Source: CBDAQV01 sp965199335 (lineage in GTDB: Bacteria; Pseudomonadota; Alphaproteobacteria; CALMVH01). Taken from it: DNA of 64,000 bases. The translations under genes and the position numbers were made by a program. Below, one piece after another: positions 34,834 through 43,374 of this stretch; position 1 is the first letter of the stretch; the number at the start of each line of letters is the position of its first letter. The notes below the pieces were generated by a model. That model saw only the letters and a list, made by a program, of their open reading frames with translations, had not been told where the DNA came from and did no database searches. The stretch is taken from positions 806,001-870,000 of the forward strand of contig CBDAQZ010000004.1 of the NCBI GenBank assembly GCA_965199335.1, written 5' to 3'.

Positions 34834-35079
34834 CTAGGCGCGTTGCTCTCGTTTCTTTCTTTCCAGCCAGAGGCGACGGCCCTCTACCATTGCGGCGACC
34901 ACACGCGCTTTGCCTTCAGGGGTTTTCGGACCGGTAGATAATCCGCCATGCAGGCGGCAGCGAGAGCGACCCTGAATAGGCCAGTTTTTGCAAAACCGAA
35001 TATGCCTTGGCAACCAAGCCCCACATCGCTGCTTATCTTTGCCATGAAATCCTAATCGAGCCATTAAAAATGGTATCAT
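34834..35079 (-). CDS. HGGxxTGPKTPEG-motif small protein
   Basis: 81-aa basic protein with cysteine pairs (RCGAWLPRHIRFCKNW) and the motif CRLHGGLSTGPKTPEGKARV, recurrent in short proteins of prophages and integrative elements in Proteobacteria. A DNA-associated role is likely, but the function is unknown. The ATG at 35079 has AGGG 5 nt upstream; an internal ATG at 35064 is the alternative. Confidence 0.65.
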   Translation of the reverse strand: MIPFLMARLGFHGKDKQRCGAWLPRHIRFCKNWPIQGRSRCRLHGGLSTGPKTPEGKARVVAAMVEGRRLWLERKKREQRA

Positions 35080-35106
35080 AATACCCTATGTATCGCCAAA
35101 GGCATT

Positions 35107-35358
35107 ATGCATGAGAAAAGCGCAAAAGTCTTTGAAGCGGGCGACAGCATATTAGAAGACCTACGTGCCTCACCATTGTATGATGGCCCGGGCCGACTAT
35201 ACACAGCGTTTTTGGGGGACCGCCAAGCGGTCCAAGTGTCCCATGCTGAATTTGGATTTGAGATAATAAAAGAAGGCTGTGTATTCGCTACAATTCGTCA
35301 GGCTATGTACCTAGGTCATCCTGGACCACCGGTGACCATTCAATTGTTTGGCCCATGA
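35107..35358 (+). CDS. Hypothetical 83-aa protein
   Basis: A short open frame (MHEKSAKVFEAGDS...) opposite the genes around it, overlapping the 3' end of the convergent helicase gene by 56 bp. Composition is plausible for a small globular protein, but no family is recognised and the overlap lowers confidence. Confidence 0.35.
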   Translation: MHEKSAKVFEAGDSILEDLRASPLYDGPGRLYTAFLGDRQAVQVSHAEFGFEIIKEGCVFATIRQAMYLGHPGPPVTIQLFGP

Positions 35359-36769
35359 AGCTTGTGAACTTCTTGCGACATTCCTCAAGATTATCGAAGT
35401 TATAATAATAGGTACGATCAGCCGTCATGCTGCAGTCGCGGGATCTTGTTTTATGCATGCATTGTCCAAGCACCTCAGAAAGTTTTTTGCCCACCTGCGC
35501 CTCACTGGGCCGGCTCCTTGAGGGATGATACCTACAGCCTTCGACAAAAAGACGGTAAAATTGTTCTGTGGCTATCCTGTGGTGCCAATCGTAAGGCCCA
35601 ATGCATCCCGCGTCGAGACAGTCGAATAGCCAACGCTCAAATACGCCAAGAGTTTGGAGTTTGTTATCCAGCAATGCAGCCGTCTTAGGGACTTGTCGAA
35701 GATCAATCTCACTCAAGTCGTAATTCCGCAGATAATGCATAAGCGCCTCGCGTCCGCCGCTTACCATTTGCTTCGCGATTTTACCGAAATAGTCCGTGTC
35801 TTGTCGACGTGTGTCAGAAACATCAAGCACTAAAAAACGCCGGGCCTTCAGGCCGGCGGGAACAGCCCAAGAGTTATTCGTGGCGATAACGAACCTCAGA
35901 TTATTTTGCACTTGCTGTGCATCTATACCCTTCCTCTCGACCATCATTTTGTCATCGGTAATGAGACTTTTTAAAATTCCCTCGCACTCCTTATCTCCAG
36001 CCCAAAAAGCTTCATCTGCAAACACGATGAGCACCTCCTGAAAATGAGCATTGAAGTGGCTAACAAGATGTTTGCCATTGGAAATCGTGATGAAATGTGG
36101 ACCAAAAAGAGCGCCGTACTCCTTGGCGAAAGTTCCCTTACCGGTCCCTTCATCGCCACGCATGACAATACAAATTCCGATGCGTTCCGAGGGGTGCTGA
36201 ATACTGTGAGCCATCAAGGCAATTAGGAACCGAAAGTTTTCGTCATTGCCCGCACAGATCACGTATTTGAGATGGTCAAGATAAAGGTCACAATCTCCTG
36301 GGATTGCTTGAACTGGCCAGCCTCTAAAAAGATTGAAGCAGCCTTCTGGTGTGCCGCCTGGATCAAAAATCACTCGTGTATACTGACGGCGGTCTGGATG
36401 TTTTATCCACCAGTCCGCGAGCGGTACGGATTTGTCACCTAAATGAATTCGCCGATTTTCAAGCTCTAATTTGAAATCCTCGCGTTTCATGTAAACAATT
36501 TCCTGAAACCCAGTTATAGGGTTGCGCCGTTCATACATGATGCGAGTGCGACCCTGCATGTTTACTATGGCATATTGCTGATTGAGCTCCCCTAAAAGGT
36601 CACTCTGCTCATCATTTCTCTTGGCCTTACTGCACACCCTCGCGACCTCTACCTGTAGATCTGAGCGATCCGCATATTTTTCGCCTATGCCCGTCGGATG
36701 CGCGGCAATGATGTTGCAAATGTCGTTTTGGCTCCAATTATTTCGATCATGACGGCACGCAATCAGCAT
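35303..36769 (-). CDS. P4-like SF3 helicase/primase-associated replication protein (DUF5906-type)
   Basis: 488-aa replication ATPase of an integrative element. The N-terminal 50 residues (WSQNDICNIIAAHPTGIGEKY) resemble a PriCT-type region normally C-terminal to a primase domain, which is absent. The SF3-like helicase core has Walker A VMRGDEGTGKGTFAKEYG, Walker B region VLIVFADEAFWAGDK and sensor RFVIATNNSWAVP. It is preceded by an HTH excisionase-like gene with a 23-bp overlap, as in P4-type satellites. The missing primase domain suggests truncation or reliance on host or helper primase. Confidence 0.82.
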   Translation of the reverse strand: MLIACRHDRNNWSQNDICNIIAAHPTGIGEKYADRSDLQVEVARVCSKAKRNDEQSDLLGELNQQYAIVNMQGRTRIMYERRNPITGFQEIVYMKREDFKLELENRRIHLGDKSVPLADWWIKHPDRRQYTRVIFDPGGTPEGCFNLFRGWPVQAIPGDCDLYLDHLKYVICAGNDENFRFLIALMAHSIQHPSERIGICIVMRGDEGTGKGTFAKEYGALFGPHFITISNGKHLVSHFNAHFQEVLIVFADEAFWAGDKECEGILKSLITDDKMMVERKGIDAQQVQNNLRFVIATNNSWAVPAGLKARRFLVLDVSDTRRQDTDYFGKIAKQMVSGGREALMHYLRNYDLSEIDLRQVPKTAALLDNKLQTLGVFERWLFDCLDAGCIGPYDWHHRIATEQFYRLFVEGCRYHPSRSRPSEAQVGKKLSEVLGQCMHKTRSRDCSMTADRTYYYNFDNLEECRKKFTSFMGQTIEWSPVVQDDLGT

Positions 36770-36995
36770 CGCATGTCACAGCATCAAGGTAGGCCACCAC
36801 GTCTGCTTTTCGGTAAAGCGTACGGTTACCATCCTTGAGATGGCGAATGCCTGTTTGCAGCCAAGCCTCTCGGTCTAGCTTTGCCACGCTACAGCGGCGT
36901 ATGTGGGCTATCTCGTTCCGCGTGAAAAGGGCACAGCCGGGAGCTTCCCAAAACTGCTTTCTTATATCCTCTGGTGCTGCGAAATGCGTAAGCAT
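36747..36995 (-). CDS. Excisionase/AlpA-like helix-turn-helix protein
   Basis: 82-aa small DNA-binding protein with a MerR-like HTH (ALFTRNEIAHIRRCSVAKLDREAW) and the wing-like GNRTLYRKADVVAYLDA, typical of excisionases and AlpA regulators. The ATG at 36995 is preceded by AGGAG at 6 nt and was preferred over one at 37055. It lies between the integrase side and the replication gene, as expected for control of excision or replication. Confidence 0.75.
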   Translation of the reverse strand: MLTHFAAPEDIRKQFWEAPGCALFTRNEIAHIRRCSVAKLDREAWLQTGIRHLKDGNRTLYRKADVVAYLDAVTCDADCVPS

Positions 36996-37085
36996 TCTTT
37001 TCTCCTGTTCAATATGCAACAGGATTAGAACCGACTCTAAGAAGCCTGCATACACGTCTGGGCAGGGGGCAAAGGTACAGTTTTG

Positions 37086-37832
37086 CTAAATCGGAATATC
37101 TTCCAAGTGCGCCCACTCGTTTTTCTCATCTACCATGACGCGTTTCGTTGTCTTTTCATTCAGGAGGCGAGCTCGCCGAAGTATTTGGCGGAATTCGGTT
37201 GACCTAAAGTCTCGTGTAGCTGGTATGCCGATGATGCTAAATGCGTCTACGACAAACCGGTGATGATAGGCCGACGTTCGTCCTGGCGCCTCACCCCCAG
37301 AAAACCTAAGTAAGAGGGCTGCCGCGTAGCCTACAGCCAGTCCTTCAGTCTTGTTCTCACCCTGCCGAATGCGTGGCTGTATTTCGCGGATCAATCGTTT
37401 GCGGGTGTCACGGTAGGTTTCGCCGCTTCTCCTAGAGCTTGCGATCATACTGAACAAGACCAAGGGTAATGCATTTCCCTTCACCTTATTGGGTCGCATC
37501 AGGATACCCCTGTGATTGCCAGTGATGCGAGGGAAGCAGGACGTTTTCATCTGCTTTAATGTCGCCACCATTTCACCGGGCGTAAGCTGAATGCCTCCAA
37601 TGACAGGATCAATGGAGTTACGAAGATGCCGGTAACGTTCAAACTCTCCGAGCACGTACCGCAAGAAATCTTCCAATCGCCCTCTCTGTTCTTGGTCTAA
37701 GCCAAGCCCGTTGGCCAAGTCTTGTAGCTTGTGCTTATTCCATGATCGCTCACTAGCCTCAATCACCCGGCGGGTTACCGTAGTCGCAATGCGCCGACGC
37801 TGATGCTCCGATAACGGCCGGGCTCGGCTCAT
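37086..37832 (-). CDS. Hypothetical island protein (248 aa)
   Basis: A basic, soluble 248-aa protein with no family recognised. The start lies 1 bp from the integrase stop on the same strand, indicating cotranscription with the integrase and the element's replication genes. A role in element maintenance is plausible but unproven. Confidence 0.6.
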   Translation of the reverse strand: MSRARPLSEHQRRRIATTVTRRVIEASERSWNKHKLQDLANGLGLDQEQRGRLEDFLRYVLGEFERYRHLRNSIDPVIGGIQLTPGEMVATLKQMKTSCFPRITGNHRGILMRPNKVKGNALPLVLFSMIASSRRSGETYRDTRKRLIREIQPRIRQGENKTEGLAVGYAAALLLRFSGGEAPGRTSAYHHRFVVDAFSIIGIPATRDFRSTEFRQILRRARLLNEKTTKRVMVDEKNEWAHLEDIPI

Positions 37833-37833
37833 G

Positions 37834-39072
37834 CTAGCCGATTACTCTATTTAGCTGCACGATGTTGTCGGCATCCATCATCGCATTCCAGATCAGGTCA
37901 TTGACCTTCTGCATGGGCTTACGAAAGCGTTCTACGTCCGCGATGATGTAACCGGCAGTCACGTCACGTTCAGCGCTTTTATGATTGAGCAGACGCTTCA
38001 CCACCAGGTCCGATAGGTCGAGACTTTCAGCGACTGTGGCAAAGGTTCGGCGGAGATCATGCACAGTAGTTTTGATACCGCATGCATCCGCAACGCCCTG
38101 CGTGAACGTTTTTGGTTCCGTAAGATGGGTTTTGGCTTTCTGCCCTGGAAAGACCCATAGCCCTTTCACCGTTTTCCTACGTGCTAGAAGGAGTGCGTGA
38201 AGCTGCGTTGACAATGGAAGAACATGCTCAACACCATTTTTTGTATCTGGAATGGTGACGGTGGCACGATCCAAATCGACGTGCTTCCACGGGAGTGAAG
38301 CGGCCTCCTCGCGCCGAAGACCGGTCAGTAGTATTGTGAGGAGGTAATCCCGCCCGGTTTCATTTTCTAGCGCCTGAAGCCCTGCGTACCAGGCTGCAAG
38401 TTGATCAAGCCGGATATAATTCTTGCGACGTTCAACGCCATACCATGCGCGGACTCGGCTTAGTTTTCGCACAGGGTTTATAGCGATTACCGGCTGGCCT
38501 CTGCCATCCTCAAATTTGGCCTCCGCGAACGAGAACAGCGCGCGCACGATCCGCATAACCAGATTGGCCCAAGCCTCGCCACGTTCCTCACCTAGCTTTT
38601 TATGCCGCCGCTCAATCATATCAGCCGTAATGTCGACGAGTGGCCTGTCCAGCCAGTCCGCTACTCCTAGCGGCTCCTCCGTTTTTTTGTCTCTTCCTTC
38701 GATTGCGCTTCGATAGGTTGCTACGGTTTTGGGTTTCAAACCCCTTCTTGCCTCATAATAGCTTTCCCAGCACTCACGAAGCGTCACAGACCGAGCGCGT
38801 TTGATGGCCTTTTCTTCGACAGGGTCGCGACCGCCGGCGATACTACCAAGCATTTCCTGAGCGCGCTTCCGCGCAATCTCCGTGGAGAGCACGTTGGCCC
38901 TGCCAAGAGTGATGCGGCGAACCTTACGGCCTACCAGGGTCTCGACGATATAAGACTTCGTGCCAGCGGCCGTGACACGGACGCCAAACCCTTTCAGGTC
39001 GTCGTCTCGGAAGAATGCTTGCCCAGAAGCAGGCGGGGACAGCTTTTCAACGGCTGATTTAGTAAGTCTCAT
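37834..39072 (-). CDS. Tyrosine integrase (P4-type, DUF4102 N-terminus)
   Basis: Site-specific recombinase (412 aa) of island 2. The N-terminal arm-binding DUF4102 domain begins RLTKSAVEKLSPP and FRDDDLKGFGVRV. The catalytic domain has the arginine in LLTGLRREEAASL, the H-x-x-R in VHDLRRTFATVA, a histidine in RLLNHKSAERD and the tyrosine in VTAGYIIAD. It starts about 150 bp from the 39220-39265 att core, with arm-type repeats between. This integrase most likely used tRNA-Lys; no intact integrase exists in islands 1 or 3. Confidence 0.93.
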   Translation of the reverse strand: MRLTKSAVEKLSPPASGQAFFRDDDLKGFGVRVTAAGTKSYIVETLVGRKVRRITLGRANVLSTEIARKRAQEMLGSIAGGRDPVEEKAIKRARSVTLRECWESYYEARRGLKPKTVATYRSAIEGRDKKTEEPLGVADWLDRPLVDITADMIERRHKKLGEERGEAWANLVMRIVRALFSFAEAKFEDGRGQPVIAINPVRKLSRVRAWYGVERRKNYIRLDQLAAWYAGLQALENETGRDYLLTILLTGLRREEAASLPWKHVDLDRATVTIPDTKNGVEHVLPLSTQLHALLLARRKTVKGLWVFPGQKAKTHLTEPKTFTQGVADACGIKTTVHDLRRTFATVAESLDLSDLVVKRLLNHKSAERDVTAGYIIADVERFRKPMQKVNDLIWNAMMDADNIVQLNRVIG

Positions 39073-39081
39073 TTTGCCTCA

Positions 39082-39100
39082 TGTAGAAACAATGTAGAAG
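39082..39100 (+). repeat. Arm-type integrase site, right end of island 2
   Basis: TGTAGAAACAATGTAGAAG, matching 28513-28531 at 17 of 19 positions with the same 11-bp unit spacing. It lies 9 bp upstream of the integrase start, so it may also serve in autoregulation. Confidence 0.6.
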
Positions 39101-39114
39101 GGGTGTTTCGAAAA

Positions 39115-39135
39115 CCTTCTAATCGCTTCTACACG
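39115..39135 (-). repeat. Inverted arm-type repeat near attR of island 2
   Basis: On the minus strand this reads CGTGTAGAAGCGATTAGAAG, close to 28511-28531 (the first 11 bases are identical). It is the third copy of the motif at the island ends. Confidence 0.5.
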
Positions 39136-39219
39136 CATCAAGCCAGAAACGCAAGGGTTTGCGTGATGTTTCAGGTCATTTCGTACCGGCTCAAATCCGC
39201 TAGAAACGCCATTCTGCTA

Positions 39220-39265
<46 letters not shown>

Positions 39266-39366
39266 TTTCTTCCAATACTTTAGGACAAAGCGGTGACTTC
39301 TTCTGCATGGACGCGAAGAAGGTTTGGGTAACACGTGGGTAACAACGAGCGGGTGCCAAGGGGAAT

Positions 39367-40281
39367 ATGGCATACTACATACGTAAACTGCCGAATACGT
39401 CTACAACACAGTTATGGCATGTCGACGGACAGAGAGCTGTGCAGGTGGGAGTATTCAACCCGGAGCAGGTTCCAGGGTCTTATTTTCAGGCTGCCGGAAG
39501 CTCCGACATTTGGGATGTTATTCGTAGCCAGACGCCTTGGTTTTTGCCGGATGGACAAAACCCGTTCGAGAAAGTTGATCTAAGTCTAGGAGAGTATTAC
39601 CCGCGCATTGCCCGGCCATGGAGCGCGCACCCTCAGCAAGCGCCGTCGCGTAGTCCGGATAGCTGGGCGAAAAATAATCTAATCGCAATTGCTCGGGGTC
39701 AGCTGACAGCACTAACCAGACAGCTCAATCAAATATGCCAGACTATTCACCCCGCTCCTGAAACCTTTGCTACATATGGGCATGACATCAGGAATCTTTT
39801 GATATTGGCATGCACTGAAGTGGAAGCTTCTTGGCGAGGCGTACTTGAAGCAAACGGCGTTCAGAAAGATCGGTTTACCAGCAACGACTACGTCAAGCTA
39901 AACTCAGCCATGCGCCTAGATGAGTATGCTGTATGCCTATCTAGTTATCCGTGGCTGCCGCCTATACGACCATTCAAGGGATGGGAGCAGGGAGGCTCAC
40001 CTAGCAAAAATCTGACTTGGTATGACGCTTACAATGGCGTGAAACATAATAGGGAAAACGAGTTTTCTCGTGGCACACTATATGTGGCTCTGGAAGCACT
40101 CGCGGCTTGTGCAATTATGCTAGTTGCGCAGTTCGGAACGATCGGTGCATTGGGCCAGAATTCAGAACTAAGCACCTTCTTTGAATTCGCGCTTACGCCT
40201 GTGTGGCCGATTAAGGAGATATATGTTTACCCTGTAAACGACAAAACCGGCTGGAAGGCTGTCCACTATCCATTTGGCTAA
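39367..40281 (+). CDS. Hypothetical protein with HEPN-like C-terminal motif
   Basis: A 304-aa protein of island 3, not assigned to a family. The middle part is helical (GHDIRNLLILACTEVEASWRGVL), and a later TWYDAYNGVKHNRENEFS segment resembles the (R/K)-x-x-x-H-bearing helix of HEPN-type proteins. No signal peptide. GC content is lower than the chromosome average. A tiny SEC-C ORF follows 4 bp after the stop. HEPN proteins are often RNases in defence systems, but this match is only pattern-level. Confidence 0.55.
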   Translation: MAYYIRKLPNTSTTQLWHVDGQRAVQVGVFNPEQVPGSYFQAAGSSDIWDVIRSQTPWFLPDGQNPFEKVDLSLGEYYPRIARPWSAHPQQAPSRSPDSWAKNNLIAIARGQLTALTRQLNQICQTIHPAPETFATYGHDIRNLLILACTEVEASWRGVLEANGVQKDRFTSNDYVKLNSAMRLDEYAVCLSSYPWLPPIRPFKGWEQGGSPSKNLTWYDAYNGVKHNRENEFSRGTLYVALEALAACAIMLVAQFGTIGALGQNSELSTFFEFALTPVWPIKEIYVYPVNDKTGWKAVHYPFG

Positions 40282-40285
40282 CCAC

Positions 40286-40406
40286 ATGAAGATTGGTCGA
40301 AACCAAATCTGCCCGTGCGGAAGCGGAAATAAATTTTAAAAGGTGCTGCGGAACAATATGTAACCCGGATTCGGCGTCTCACACACCGCCAGGAATGCTC
40401 AGCTAG
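40286..40406 (+). pseudogene. SEC-C motif mini-ORF, frameshifted
   Basis: The ATG at 40286 begins MKIGRNQICPCGSGNKF, the first half of a SEC-C zinc motif, then stops at TAA within TTTTAAAA. Removing one T from that run restores FKRCCG and an open frame to TAG at 40406. It would be a 39-aa SEC-C protein, or the former tail of the preceding gene. Frameshift or sequencing error. Confidence 0.5.
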
Positions 40407-40488
40407 GCACAGGCAATAATGCGTTCGCATAGCGCAAAGGAAAATGTCTGCCGCCAGCAGCAAGGGCATGGCAACCCAATCTTCTCAT

Positions 40489-40740
40489 TTATTTCAAATG
40501 GTTATCGCGTCGTGGCGGTGGGCGGAACGGTTTTTTGGGATAAGGATAACCGGGTAACGGCCTATCGTGGTTCGGGACCTGCCGGCTGCCTACCCTGTGG
40601 AATAGTACCCATGATTTTCGGTCATGCTTGCTAACGCGCAGGGCAAGCCCCGGCATTAGGCTGTCGAAAAATTCCTGTCTTCGGTCTGTGCTTGTTTTCA
40701 GCTTGTCGACAACGGCGTCGGTTAGCCGAACCCGTGGCAT
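40489..40740 (-). pseudogene. Tyrosine integrase N-terminal fragment
   Basis: The minus-strand frame from 40740 reads MPRVRLTDAVVDKLKTS and LMPGLALRVSKHDRKSW, the DUF4102 N-terminus of a P4-type integrase. After VGSRQ the family sequence continues in a different frame as RTTIGRYPVI, showing a frameshift near 40595, and the catalytic domain is missing. It is probably the dead integrase of island 3. Confidence 0.75.
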
Positions 40741-40875
40741 AGGCTGGGTAACAGGCGGGTAAACGCCCATATCGTTTTTACGTTGCGCCATCTTAGCACG
40801 CTTTATGACCAAACCCCGGGGCATCTCAATGGAAACAACGAAGACTGGCAGAAATTTTCCACGACTCTTATATGG

Positions 40876-41562
40876 TCATGGCTCGAGATCGGCGTCTTGC
40901 ACTCTTACGATATTCGCCAGCGCTGATGTATCTGTGTTGAGCTGAGCACAATGTGCAGCCGCTTCGATTATTCGCGGCACGGTGTAAACGTATTTCGCTC
41001 TTTCCGCTTGTTGACGGGGGTCGCCTATAAGCTTTGCAAGCTGGCGATCTGGTGGCGTCGATTCTCTTACAAATCGCGTTTCTATAACGGCTTCCTTGTT
41101 CCGAACGCCGACATTAGCTTCAAGTACCCAAGATCCATGTACGATGACATTTCGTGTGCGGTTCATTTTCTTCAAGCGCCGAATCACAGCCTGAAATGAC
41201 TGCCGATCTAGCGGGTCCACAGTTAACGTTCCACATTGGGTTAGGAAATCGAGCTGGCCTCGCATCATTGTATTTGATGCGATGGCGCGCGCCACTCGCC
41301 GACCAGTTATCACAACTTTTGCTATGAGCACAGTTGTAGTGGTTTCTAATAGACTCCATTCGGTCATGAACCGACCCAAAGCTTCAAAGCCTTTAGAATT
41401 GTCGGGAACTATAATATCGAGGTCCGGTCCCACAGTTCGAGGAGCCGGAGGGGCATTGGTACCACCTGCTTCAAGAGTAGCCGGGAGAATTACATTCACG
41501 GGGTAGGGTAAGTTGTCTACTGCATGTGCAACGCGTACCCGAAAGCCAGAAGGAACTGCCAT
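40876..41562 (-). CDS. Hypothetical protein with RNxxxH HEPN-like motif
   Basis: A 228-aa protein from the ATG at 41562 (a TTG at 41592 is possible). The C-terminal half is helical and contains RTRNVIVHGSWV, an R-x4-H arrangement preceded by a basic helix, as in HEPN-domain RNases. Upstream, FMTEWSLLETTTTVLIAKV could be the first HEPN helix pair. Unlike classical toxins, no partner gene adjoins it. The assignment is tentative. Confidence 0.55.
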   Translation of the reverse strand: MAVPSGFRVRVAHAVDNLPYPVNVILPATLEAGGTNAPPAPRTVGPDLDIIVPDNSKGFEALGRFMTEWSLLETTTTVLIAKVVITGRRVARAIASNTMMRGQLDFLTQCGTLTVDPLDRQSFQAVIRRLKKMNRTRNVIVHGSWVLEANVGVRNKEAVIETRFVRESTPPDRQLAKLIGDPRQQAERAKYVYTVPRIIEAAAHCAQLNTDTSALANIVRVQDADLEP

Positions 41563-41704
41563 AACGAATACGAGCCTCTGTTGGGCGGGCAATTAGGTTT
41601 GATACTAATTATCTGTCTCGGTGGCTATCCTGCCTTGACAATAACGGCAGTTTCCTAATCGGTCAGATTTGCGAAGTAGCAAGGGCCGGGGGCCATCCCA
41701 GTCA

Positions 41705-41915
41705 TCAGCCCTCCTTATTGGGCAAATCCTCAAGCTTTCGATCCAGATTGCTAATGTCCAGCTTTTGCTCAAGAATAGTCAGGCGCTTATCGACCTCGTC
41801 TAATGCCATAAGAATTTGTTCGCCGAAACTAATTAATTTGAATTCAAACCATTCCGTCTCCGCCGGTTGTTCTCCGCAGATCGTCTATTAATGCGATAGT
41901 TCGAGCATCAAACAT
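41705..41915 (-). pseudogene. Small broken ORF, AlbA_2-like N-terminus
   Basis: On the minus strand MFDARTIALIDDLR (from 41915) and, in another frame, EQPAETEWFEFKLISFGEQI followed by a coiled-coil tail read as one protein with a frameshift near 41855. The E-t-x-x-x-E-F-K pattern resembles the start of AlbA_2/Schlafen-like proteins, but the remaining tail does not. This is the only coding trace in the 520-bp gap before 42082. Confidence 0.3.
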
Positions 41916-42081
41916 TTTTGAAACATAGCTCGTAAGTAAGTTGTGACTGCTTTAAATAGCAAACGTTGATCGAACACCAGAGAGGCTAATCGTAATTATG
42001 AACTATCGCATTTATTATCGCTATCTTTGGATTACCCCCTGCAATGGCACTTGTTGCTAATCATAAAAACAGGCGATCATA

Positions 42082-42363
42082 ATGGTTACGTGGCTCGATG
42101 TGCATATCGATGAAAAGGACAAGGTGAAGGCCCTGGGGGCCAAATGGGATCGAGATGAGAGGAAGTGGTTCGTGCCCGATGGCATGGACATTACCCCCTT
42201 CCTGCCGTGGCTGCCCAAACCCAAGACGCGCAAGGACAAGGCCGAGCGGTTTCGCCAGCAGAATCTGCGCGACAGCCGAACGGTCGAATGGCAGAAGAAG
42301 CAGCCGAGATTCGGGAGCGCGATCATTACAAATGCCGGCATTGCAAACGCGACACCGGCATAA
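42082..42363 (+). CDS. DUF5710-domain protein
   Basis: 93 aa beginning TWLDVHIDEKDKVKALGAKWDRDERKWFVPDG, the DUF5710 (TraC-like primase accessory) domain found in mobile-element proteins. The last 25 residues after RTVEWQKK are probably out of frame, because the HNH homology continues in the +1 frame. It is likely the N-terminal part of a DUF5710-HNH fusion split by a one-base deletion near 42305. Confidence 0.65.
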   Translation: MVTWLDVHIDEKDKVKALGAKWDRDERKWFVPDGMDITPFLPWLPKPKTRKDKAERFRQQNLRDSRTVEWQKKQPRFGSAIITNAGIANATPA

Positions 42364-42686
42364 TGCTGCAGATCCACCATCGTTATTACGTCGAGGACAA
42401 GCGGTATTGGCAATATCCCGAGAAGGCTTTGATTTCGCTTTGCGAGGAATGCCACCAGCGTGAGGAGGATGCGCTATTCGACGCGAAACGCGATTTACAG
42501 CGCGCTATCGGTTGGCGCGATGGCGAAGCCAAACATATGAACCTGCTGGCGGAGGCTTTGGACAAGGCTCCCGAACATTACTCCATCGGCGATATCATTG
42601 GTGCGATCACCGAGCTGATACAGAACAAAAGCGTCCTGAATCAGGTCGTTGCGATCAGACGAAAGAAAAAACCGACCGACTCTTAA
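42288..42686 (+). CDS. HNH endonuclease-like protein
   Basis: 132 aa from ATG 42288 with a zinc-binding HNH core: YKCRHCKRDTG, LQIHHRYYVEDKRYW and LISLCEECHQRE. It overlaps the DUF5710 gene in another frame. Inserting one base near 42305 gives a continuous EWQKKQAEIRERDHYKC, suggesting one ancestral protein. The stop codon at 42684-42686 lies inside the decayed tRNA-Lys-like att remnant at the island end. Confidence 0.65.
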   Translation: MAEEAAEIRERDHYKCRHCKRDTGIMLQIHHRYYVEDKRYWQYPEKALISLCEECHQREEDALFDAKRDLQRAIGWRDGEAKHMNLLAEALDKAPEHYSIGDIIGAITELIQNKSVLNQVVAIRRKKKPTDS

Positions 42687-42720
42687 TCGGCTTGTCTCAG
42701 AGAGCCCACTGCGCCCACCA
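42678..42720 (+). repeat. Decayed tRNA-Lys att remnant, right end of island 3
   Basis: GACTCTTAATC at the left and ACTGCGCCCACCA at the right match the anticodon arm and acceptor/CCA of tRNA-Lys, while the T-arm region between them is altered and 4 nt shorter. Position at the end of an accessory block and order of decay suggest the oldest junction of the tandem array. Confidence 0.6.
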
Positions 42721-42779
42721 AAAACTATGATTTTCTGCGGCACATCACGGTCACGTTTCGAGATGCGATGAATGCAAAA

Positions 42780-43175
42780 TCACTCTTTCGCCAGCAAGGC
42801 TGCGGCGGCGTTCACCAGTTGCGAGATGGCGGTCACTACCTGGGCGACGGCAAAGGGCTTGGTCAACAGCACGCTATTGGGCACGCCCTTGGCGCTCCAT
42901 TCGTGGGCGCTCGCGCCTGTCATGTAGACGACCGGCAGCACATCGTTGATTTCGCGCGCATGCTTTGCGACATCCCAGCCGGTAAGCGTTCCAGACAGGT
43001 TGACGTCGGTTATCAGAGCCCGAAACTCGGCGCCCTTCTCGTCCAGCAGAGTAACGGCTTCCTCGCCGCTACGAGCCACGACGACGCCATATCCGCCCTC
43101 GGTAAGGCCCTCTTCCAGAACCATCTGGATGGATTCCTCGTCTTCCACGAGAAAAATCAGGACGGGTGTGTTCAC
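42780..43175 (-). CDS. Single-domain response regulator (CheY-like receiver)
   Basis: 131-aa receiver domain without output domain: acidic pocket FLVEDEES, phospho-aspartate in LITDVNLSGTLTGWD, and the lysine in LLTKPFAVAQVV. The valine-rich LPVVYMTGAS segment is also typical. No kinase gene is adjacent, so it is an orphan. It is the first gene beyond the island array. Confidence 0.9.
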   Translation of the reverse strand: MNTPVLIFLVEDEESIQMVLEEGLTEGGYGVVVARSGEEAVTLLDEKGAEFRALITDVNLSGTLTGWDVAKHAREINDVLPVVYMTGASAHEWSAKGVPNSVLLTKPFAVAQVVTAISQLVNAAAALLAKE

Positions 43176-43374
43176 GGTTGCTCCTTGTTTGCAAATGGAG
43201 CGGATGTCTCCCCAGTGGATCTAACTCCCGGCGGGCCATAAAGTTACTGACAATATCAACAAAAGCGATCGACCTCTTGACAAGGATCGCGTCACGCATG
43301 ATGTCGTGGATATCCAGTGACCGGGGGCGGGTGTCAGGTGACACCGCCGGATTGCATGGGTATGCGAGACCGAC

